Shown here one piece after another: positions 57,601-64,000 of a DNA stretch of 64,000 nt. A program made the position numbers and the translations under genes. The notes under the pieces were generated by a model. The model was given only the letters and a program-made list of their open reading frames with translations. It was not told where the DNA came from and made no database searches. Every line of letters starts with the position of its first letter. Position 1 is the first letter of the stretch. Source of the DNA: Flabesymbios commensalis (lineage: Eukaryota; Annelida; Polychaeta; Terebellida; Flabelligeridae); NCBI GenBank assembly GCA_964017125.1, contig OZ024909.1:52020914-52084913 (forward strand), in the 5' to 3' direction.

Positions 57601-57824
57601 GGAGGCGGCGGCGGCACGTGTGAAATACAGTAATCAGTTTGTCTAGGCGAGGCTGCTTAGTGAATGACAAATATATAAAAACAAGCTTTGACATAGATGC
57701 TTTATCAGTTTAAATGATAGGTTCTATGGGTTGATCAGGTAATCATCAGGTGGTGCAGCTCTAAACTATCCAAGGATACTCATTTTGATTGCGATACTAT
57801 CAAATGAAATCAACGGAGACGAGA

Positions 57825-59300
57825 TTACTGATACATTAAGGTGTATAAATCAAAGAAAATTGAGCCGTCACTAAAAGAGACATTCATAATACATATCAGA
57901 TACATATAACACACCACGATAGACAGTACAAAATTTAAATATTCGTAGAATAAATATTTTTTTTTATATAACATGCGTAAAATACGAACAGATGAACAAA
58001 AAATGATTTTAGAAGGTAACAAGTAAACAACCACACCACACCAATGTTCTAGTTTACATACTCCCAGTATATTCATGACAACAATAACTGTGATTGTGAA
58101 TCGCAGAACAATTTCACCTAATATGTCCAGCACGAACGGAAGGACACTTTCAAAGTCCTGTTTGAGTACACAGGTGTTTTACACAGAGCTGCATGTGCAT
58201 TCAATCTAATAGCCATTAACTGGACACATACTATAAGAGAACATATTGAAATCAATTCCATAAGTAGGCCTATGGATAAAACATTAAAATAAATAAAATC
58301 AGAATTTTGACACCAAACTGTGCAGAAACACACTGTACAAAAATCTTTATTTATAAAGGAGAAGAAAAGTGTGTATTTAACTGTTAATATACTCCAGACC
58401 AGGAGAAATATCAGCCACGTCGCCATCCTCACATATCTACATTTGGTGTTTGAATGGATAAATAGTCTTTAATAACAATACGTCAGAAGATACAACTTTC
58501 AAAATAATGTTGGCAGTAAGTAATATGGTTAAAAATCAATGCTAAATTATACAAGATAAACTTTTTTGCCAATTTACAACGTTCACATTGATAATATTGG
58601 CAGTTGTTAAGCAAATAAAAAACCGGATAACAACATATCTGATAACCCTATATTAACAGAAATAAGAAAGAAATAGTTATTTGCTGCTTGGCGTCCAAAG
58701 TAATATGAGTTATACCCCGTAGATAGTGCTCCTGTGAGGACGTTGAATGCAGTTAAGAAATTAAATATCAACTCTTGGACATTTTTTTGTATCAGTCCAT
58801 TACAGACAAAATACAAAATTATGCTGTTCATCACAACACAATCCACATTTTCTTGAAAATAACAGCAAAACGAAATATCATGAACCATATTAGTACAATT
58901 TCAATGTCTATTAATTCTTCCAACAAAGATCAGTTTGTGAAAATCTACATGTTTGATACTTAGAATGGTCAACTTGGTAATATATCTGAATGCGCTTAGT
59001 TGAAAATGAGTGACTGAATTTTGATCGAACTTTAAAATCTTTAAATTAATTAAATACTTCAATATGATTTCCCCAAGAGTAGTGAACAAGTCATTACGTA
59101 TCTCTAATATAACTAATTTACTAAATGTTTTACACATCTGTACAGCATCATTTTGAATCAAATTATCACTGAAATTGGCATACAGTAGATTTAAAATAGG
59201 GTTGTTTCGTTTAGAGTGCCAACTTGATATTGACTGGATTTCACAAGCGGATAAATCAATATACACGAGAGCTTTTAATCTTGACTGATGATATCAACAC
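57825..59300 (-). pseudogene. Relaxin-receptor-like LGR (LRR plus 7TM receptor), broken
   Basis: Reading down the minus strand, an exon-like block after TATCATCAG (about 59294) encodes leucine-rich repeats (LVYIDLSACEI, LVILEIRNDL, LKILKFDQNSVTHF, LTILSIKHVDF). Next come the FCCY and VDC cysteines of the LGR hinge, helix 1, and helix 2 with ISVNIGLSDMLLSGFLF. Then SDVLLLKTIYPFKHQM (end of helix 3 and loop 2), helix 4 WLIFLLVWSIL, helix 5 and a helix 6 segment ILGVCKLEHWC follow. Relatives are hormone receptors with a large ectodomain. Breaks seen: an in-frame TGA between LRRs and hinge (about 58905), a stop after helix 2 (about 58605), frame changes before helix 4 (about 58440) and before helix 6 (about 58130), and no NPxxY in helix 7. 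Some could be unrecognised introns, but together they indicate a pseudogene. Confidence 0.7.
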
Positions 59301-59462
59301 AATCAAAACGCGTAGGCATATATTATTTTTTTTATTGAAAAAAACATCGGGGGATATATTTTTTCAAAGGGTAACAAGTTTTGATACGTTAATTAAACAA
59401 TGAAGGTAAATTAAACATTGAGCTAAATGTTAAGGAATAATTGGCAGTTGTAACATTTACCG

Positions 59463-60757
59463 CGTACTAGCTGAAAGTCCTAATGACCTACAAGTATCGT
59501 TGAATGAAATGGAAAAATATTGTGATACTTTTGATTTGCACATAAATGTAAAGAAAACCAAAATCCTAATTTTTTCGCGGGGAAAATTACGAAAACACCA
59601 TATTTTTAACTTCGGTGAACATATACTTGATACTGTTGATGAATACAACTATTTAGGCTTAGTTTTCAATTATAATGCCAAATTTAAAATTGCAAAATCG
59701 CAATTATACCAGAAAGGATGCAGAGCTATGTTTTCTCTTATAAAAAAAGCCAGAAATTTATCTTTCCCACTGGATATAATGTTAAAACTTTTTAATGTAA
59801 TTGTTAAACCAGTAGTATTGTACGGAGCTGAAGTATGGGGCAGCGAAAACTGTGACATACTTGAAAGACTCCAGCTTAGATTTTTAAAATATGTTTTATC
59901 TGTAAATAAGTTCACTTCTTCTATGATGGTTTACGGAGAGCTGGGCGTTGCTCCCTTAGATGTTGATATTAAATTACGTATGTTGACATACTGGGCAAGG
60001 TTGTGTTTAGGAGATAAGCACAAGATATCTAATACCATTTATTCGTTATTATATACATTAGATGAAAAATTTTCATTTAAATCTGAATGGATACAAACTG
60101 TAAAAACAACACAGAACTATTGTGGGTTTTCTGAATTTTGGTTAAATCAAACACTTCCATGCTCTATTGAAGCATTCAAACAGTCAGTCAAGCTAATCTA
60201 AAGGATCAGTTTATACAAAAATGGCAGGAATCAATATCACAAGGAGGAAAATGTACTATATATCGTATCATTAAAACAACGTTTGGCTTTGAAAATTATT
60301 TAAATGATTTACCAGATCTATTGAGAAAATATTTTACCAAGTTTAGATGCCGAAATCATCGCTTGCCCATTGAGGCCGGTGTCCGGTCTCAAGTCCTTCG
60401 TGATATGCGTGTATGCCAATTTGGTAAAACAGATATAGGAGATGAATTTCACAATTTACTTTGCTGTGTTCATTGCAAAGAAGAACGTAGAAAATATATA
60501 GAGGCAAAATACTATATAAGACCTTCAACTTTTTACCTTCAAGAACTTTTTACGCAGGCAAAGGGCGAAAAGCTTAAACAATTGGCTATTTTTGCCAAAA
60601 TAATAATTTGTAAATTTTAGAAATGACCTTGTATATATTGTATCATGTGCTAACGCCTTCCTGGCAACTCTGTCTTGTCTTCTACCAAAGAAGACCATCA
60701 GAATAAACTACTTGTTACTTGTTACTTGTTACTTGTTACTTGTTACTTGTTACTTGT
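59463..60757 (+). mobile_element. 5'-truncated LINE (CR1/Jockey group) with heptamer tail
   Basis: The copy starts at VLAESPNDLQVSLNEMEKYC, just after where the RT catalytic YADD would lie, and continues through INVKKTKILIFSRG, YNYLGLVFNY and VVLYGAEVWG. A C-terminal region with LLCCVHCKEERRKY follows. One frameshift near 60185 splits the frame; otherwise the copy is open to its stop at about 60620. The 3' UTR ends in seven copies of TACTTGT. Such short tandem 3' tails are known in CR1/L2-like LINEs. Little decay suggests a rather recent insertion. It sits on the opposite strand to the LGR pseudogene, upstream of it. Confidence 0.85.
60709..60757 (+). repeat. (TACTTGT)7 LINE tail
   Basis: Seven perfect heptamers, directly after AGAATAAAC at the LINE 3' end. 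Confidence 0.9.
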
Positions 60758-60923
60758 TGAGGTTAAACTAACATCTGAAAAAATGTAGAAAAGTGAACTA
60801 AATAGTGAAGGTATAAAACCGTAAAGCAAGAGCAATAACCTGATAAAACAAAATAGTAAGTAATTTATTACGTAAAAGTTAGCGCTATTAAAAGGATGAA
60901 GTCGAAAAAATTAATTAAAAAAA

Positions 60924-61343
60924 TTATTTGTTAAAAAATATATGTACGATGAAAAGGAATATTAACATGTATATATACCATATATTATTATTAGACTGTG
61001 GAATGAACTTGATACTATGTTCGTGTTGTGTATTCGTGTCCACCATAGACAAAAACACATTGAATTTACATGATTTAGAACATGTCATCGGAGGAGTTAT
61101 TCGCAAACGTAAACTGCGTTGATTCGTATGAGTCTGCCATTGGAAAACTTCCATTAACCGAGCAGAATATTCATAATTAGTTACACCATTTAGTGTTTTC
61201 TCGTGTAGTATAATCTCATGACCTCTGCACGGCAGAGAACAGTTATCCATGTAACTGACAATTATATGAAGCGGAACATCAACAACTTCAAAACTGTATA
61301 TTGTAACATTTTGCAGAATCGGAATATTCAGAGAACATTCTGG
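60924..61343 (-). CDS. Terminal exon of an unrecognised membrane-anchored protein
   Basis: The minus strand has a strong acceptor, TTTATTTTCTCAACACAG, before 61343. The exon begins PECSLNIPILQNVTIYSF and runs about 139 codons to TAA. It has paired cysteines (NCSLPC, TCSKSCKF), possible N-glycosylation sites (NVT, NCS) and beta-strand-like alternation. A hydrophobic C-terminal helix, IWYIYMLIFLFIVHIFF, ends in NK. This suggests a type I or tail-anchored surface protein. AATAAA on the minus strand lies near 60865. I do not recognise the family. It could be a separate gene or a decayed part of the receptor locus; upstream exons were not found. Confidence 0.4.
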   Translation of the reverse strand, partial: PECSLNIPILQNVTIYSFEVVDVPLHIIVSYMDNCSLPCRGHEIILHEKTLNGVTNYEYSARLMEVFQWQTHTNQRSLRLRITPPMTCSKSCKFNVFLSMVDTNTQHEHSIKFIPQSNNNIWYIYMLIFLFIVHIFFNK

Positions 61344-62856
61344 CTGTGTTGAGAAAATAAAGTCATTATGCAAATATTCAGAAAATTTACCACAGTAGGG
61401 AAAAATATTGACATCCCAGCAGGTGATTTAATACAAGTGAACACAGAGGCCGAAGCATTATATAAAATTCTATATTTTCTGTTACAGTTGCGGGGCTAGT
61501 TTTGGTGTAGTTGAAGTTCATTCTTTTTAGGTATCACGTTCGAAAGGCCAATGTTTAGCTGCTAAATACATCACCTGTATTTAACTACTACACATTATTG
61601 GTACTCTAACGGCTATAGGCCGGGAGCCAGATCTAGCCCTCGTACTCACAAAAGCTAAGCAATTTTCACTGCGATTTTTATTTAGCTTGACCATTGGGAC
61701 ATAGCGAGTTTAGGTTCTTTTTGCCAAACAGGACGCTTTAAGTCCTAGGGCCTATTTTATCATTTTTTAGAAGTACACCAAAATAAAATTGACAGCAATT
61801 CGAAAAATTGTTCAAAATAGTAGTAGTTTTATTTATTTTCACTATCGTTTTAGTCATAGCCCTCGTAGGTCATTGAAAAATATTTGTACCCAGATATCAT
61901 TTTGAATATTTTTTTCAACCCTTTTATCAATACAGGCACCTAAAAAATCCAAACTTTTTAAAAAATGTGTCAAGTTTGGAAATCTGTTATTTTTGTTGAG
62001 TGGTACTTACAAGCAAGCTAATTCCCAAAGAGTGTCCCCATTATGTCCCCAGGGGACTGGAAGTTAAAAAGTTAAAAAATCTAGGGCCAATTATTTTTTA
62101 TAACTACATATTTAGGATACGCGCGTCATTATCGCTAACTGTAATTTGCAATAAAATTCAAATGTGCTGATATCTCTGCGTCCAATAGGCTATAATAATA
62201 AAGTTAACTCATGCTCTGGATATTAATAATTATATTTATCATGAATATTTTATGTGAATCTCATTTTGATGTTTATGTTCACATGTTTAAGAAGAAAAAA
62301 TATATAGAATGACACTTTGAATGCTCAGACCATTTTTTTGTTTACAGTGTATATATATACTGTGGCTATTTAATATTGTAGGCCTATGTATTATAAATAT
62401 TTAATATTAGTCATATATTGATGTATATGTTTGAATGTTTGATAGAAAACCAAATAATATGTATAATGACACTTTGAATGCCAAGGCTGAGGTTTTAAAA
62501 ATAAATCTAAAATAATGTATAATAAAGCACAATGCTTAAGACTTGTATCTTGACCAATATGGCGTTATCCAAATATCCATAGAGATTATAACAATAAACA
62601 CAGGATACATATATTATACCTAATAACTGACTGGAAGAGCAAAGTAAAAAATAATTGTTTTATACAGTTTGAATGCTAGAGTAGATTTTTTGTTTGCAAA
62701 CTACTATAAATAATCTGGCTATTATTATGATTAGTATACATATTTTATGTATATTTTATATATATGTCATATTGATGTTTAATTCTTCATGGAGAACAAC
62801 AGTAATATATATAAATACACTTTAAATGCTAAGGCTATTAATATTTCAATATTGTG
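61344..62856. other. AT-rich, nothing recognised
   Basis: Loose repeats of GACACTTTGAATGC-type phrases occur near 62310, 62465 and 62818, spaced by about 155 and 350 bp, hinting at a decayed tandem repeat. No exon was supported. Confidence 0.4.
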
Positions 62857-63004
62857 AAGAGCCTCCGTGACCGAGAAGTAACGTGCTCGGCTTCAGACCG
62901 CCAGGGCTCGAATTTTGAAGTCTGTGGCTGGAGGGCAGTGTCACCTAATTTATGAGCCAATATGTGCACAAAGGTGGTTTAAAACACCATTCATTTCATT
63001 TCAT
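62857..63004 (+). mobile_element. SINE copy, second tRNA unit and tail only
   Basis: GCCTCCGTGACCGAGAAGTA, CGTGCTCGGCTTCAGACC, TGGCTGGAGGGCAGTGTC and TGTGCACAAAGGTGG are followed by CATTTCATTTCAT. The middle part of the tail (CATCTCACCATCC) is deleted. Confidence 0.8.
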
Positions 63005-63560
63005 CAATCCGAGTATCCCCACAGATTATAAAAAAACACAAGATAAATAAATACATTATATTTAATAAGTGAACGAGGTGGGGTTAACATTTAATGGTAT
63101 GCGCTGAAGCAAACGAACAAATCACCAGGACAGATGCAAATTTGGTGCTAATAAATGTCAAAACCGTTCTACCAACTTTACTAAGCGTCGATCTGTACCC
63201 AAAAGTTATATGCCTATGTGTACCTAGCGGCATATGAGAAAATTAAAATTATTGTAAAAACAAAAATAACGGGAACTGACAGTAGAGTGGGCATGTCCAC
63301 TAAGGAGGGGGTATTATGTCCATATAATTAATCTTTCCTCACATGGTATTAGTGTGTATTTACGTTATGTATGTCCATATTGTCCAGAAATAATTCAGTC
63401 ACGATTCAATTAATAGATGTGCATCTGAAATATATGTCGATTTGCTTTGATTATACAAACATAATATGAGAAAACTATATCACCAACAAGTTAATTGAGC
63501 AATTGGTAAATAAAAAATATGTTTATACTAAGTTAAATGAGCAAATAGTCTTCGTCAGCT
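63005..63560. other. No gene recognised
   Basis: Plain AT-rich sequence between the SINE and the pseudogene fragment. Confidence 0.4.
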
Positions 63561-63830
63561 GTATTGTCATCTTCTATTAAATTGTCTGGAGATGACACCT
63601 GCTGCGTTAAAATGTCAACTAATTGCTGTAGAATTAGGTAATCTAGAAACCACAGTGTTTTGTAATCCACTCTCGTTTTCAATGGCCCATCCATGATGTG
63701 TAGCAGCAAGTGGCACTCTCAAAGAGGATTGATGCGATCTTTTCCAAATGGCGTCTTGAAAATGTGCTATGTTTGTTTTAAAGTGCTATGACAAGGTGGA
63801 TAATTGAATAAATCAATTGCTGCTGAGTAT
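63561..63830 (-). pseudogene. Fragment of the CXC-domain family
   Basis: On the minus strand, YPPCHSTLKQT is followed by AHFQDAIWKRSH and HHGWAIENE. These match, in order, the PSTAGTWLQ, RAHLQAYIW and following segment of the decayed gene at 29-31 kb. An acidic run (IEDDNTADEDY) follows before a stop. The cysteine region is absent. It is a short broken copy. Confidence 0.5.
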
Positions 63831-64000
63831 TTGATGGTAGCCAGGTTTTCACATACATTCTTAACTTTGACCTCCCGAACTTCATTAGCCTATTAGCATG
63901 ATTAGAGTATATGTAACCATAAACAGTGCAACAAAATTATGTTAAATGATTCAAAATTATGTTAACTGAAATGTTAAATAAGCTTGCTAATGTGGGTATA

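Overview
This is an AT-rich, intron-rich, repeat-dense nuclear segment from an animal. It shows GT-AG introns, AATAAA signals, tRNA-derived SINEs, a CsRN1-type Gypsy element and metazoan gene families. The mix (CUB protein, SLC16 transporter, LRR-hinge-7TM receptor, foldback elements like the TU elements of sea urchins, a decayed H-x-x-T-G/CXC family known from aquatic invertebrates) suggests a marine invertebrate, perhaps a non-vertebrate deuterostome. That placement is inference; no species can be named. There are no prokaryotic operons, no CRISPR and no free-standing tRNA or rRNA gene.

Layout. 0.3-3.3 kb: a degenerate 50-56 bp tandem array with a higher-order period of about 545 bp. 5.4-10.7 kb: exons of a CUB-domain protein on +, whose introns hold hairpin and foldback elements. 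10.7-28 kb: no convincing host exon, only decayed SINE and LINE pieces, three copies of a TTAA-flanked MITE, several palindromic MITEs and small tandem arrays. 28-31.3 kb: a ~140 bp tandem array, then a badly decayed gene of a multicopy CXC family, capped by a dimeric SINE. 33.4-39.5 kb: a 6.1 kb foldback structure whose arms and interior are packed with AGGTCA-type repeats and a GCGTTAAAGGG-type minisatellite. 39.5-40.4 kb: a pentanucleotide array and a second foldback.

40.5-55.9 kb: the one apparently intact protein gene, a five-exon monocarboxylate-transporter-like (SLC16) gene encoding 507 residues on +. Its 11.9 kb first intron has absorbed a SINE, into which an 8.2 kb Gypsy (CsRN1-type) LTR retrotransposon inserted on the opposite strand. 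The intron also holds a TIR element and further SINE and MITE copies.

56-61.4 kb: tandem repeats, then on the minus strand a broken relaxin-receptor-like LGR (leucine-rich repeats, cysteine hinge, 7TM), a 5'-truncated LINE on + and a terminal exon for an unrecognised membrane-anchored protein. 61.4-64 kb: AT-rich DNA with one SINE and a second fragment of the CXC family.

The host genes show no evident functional link. The main theme is layered mobile DNA: nested insertions that can be ordered in time, and several foldback elements that share one plan of inverted arms around tandem arrays.
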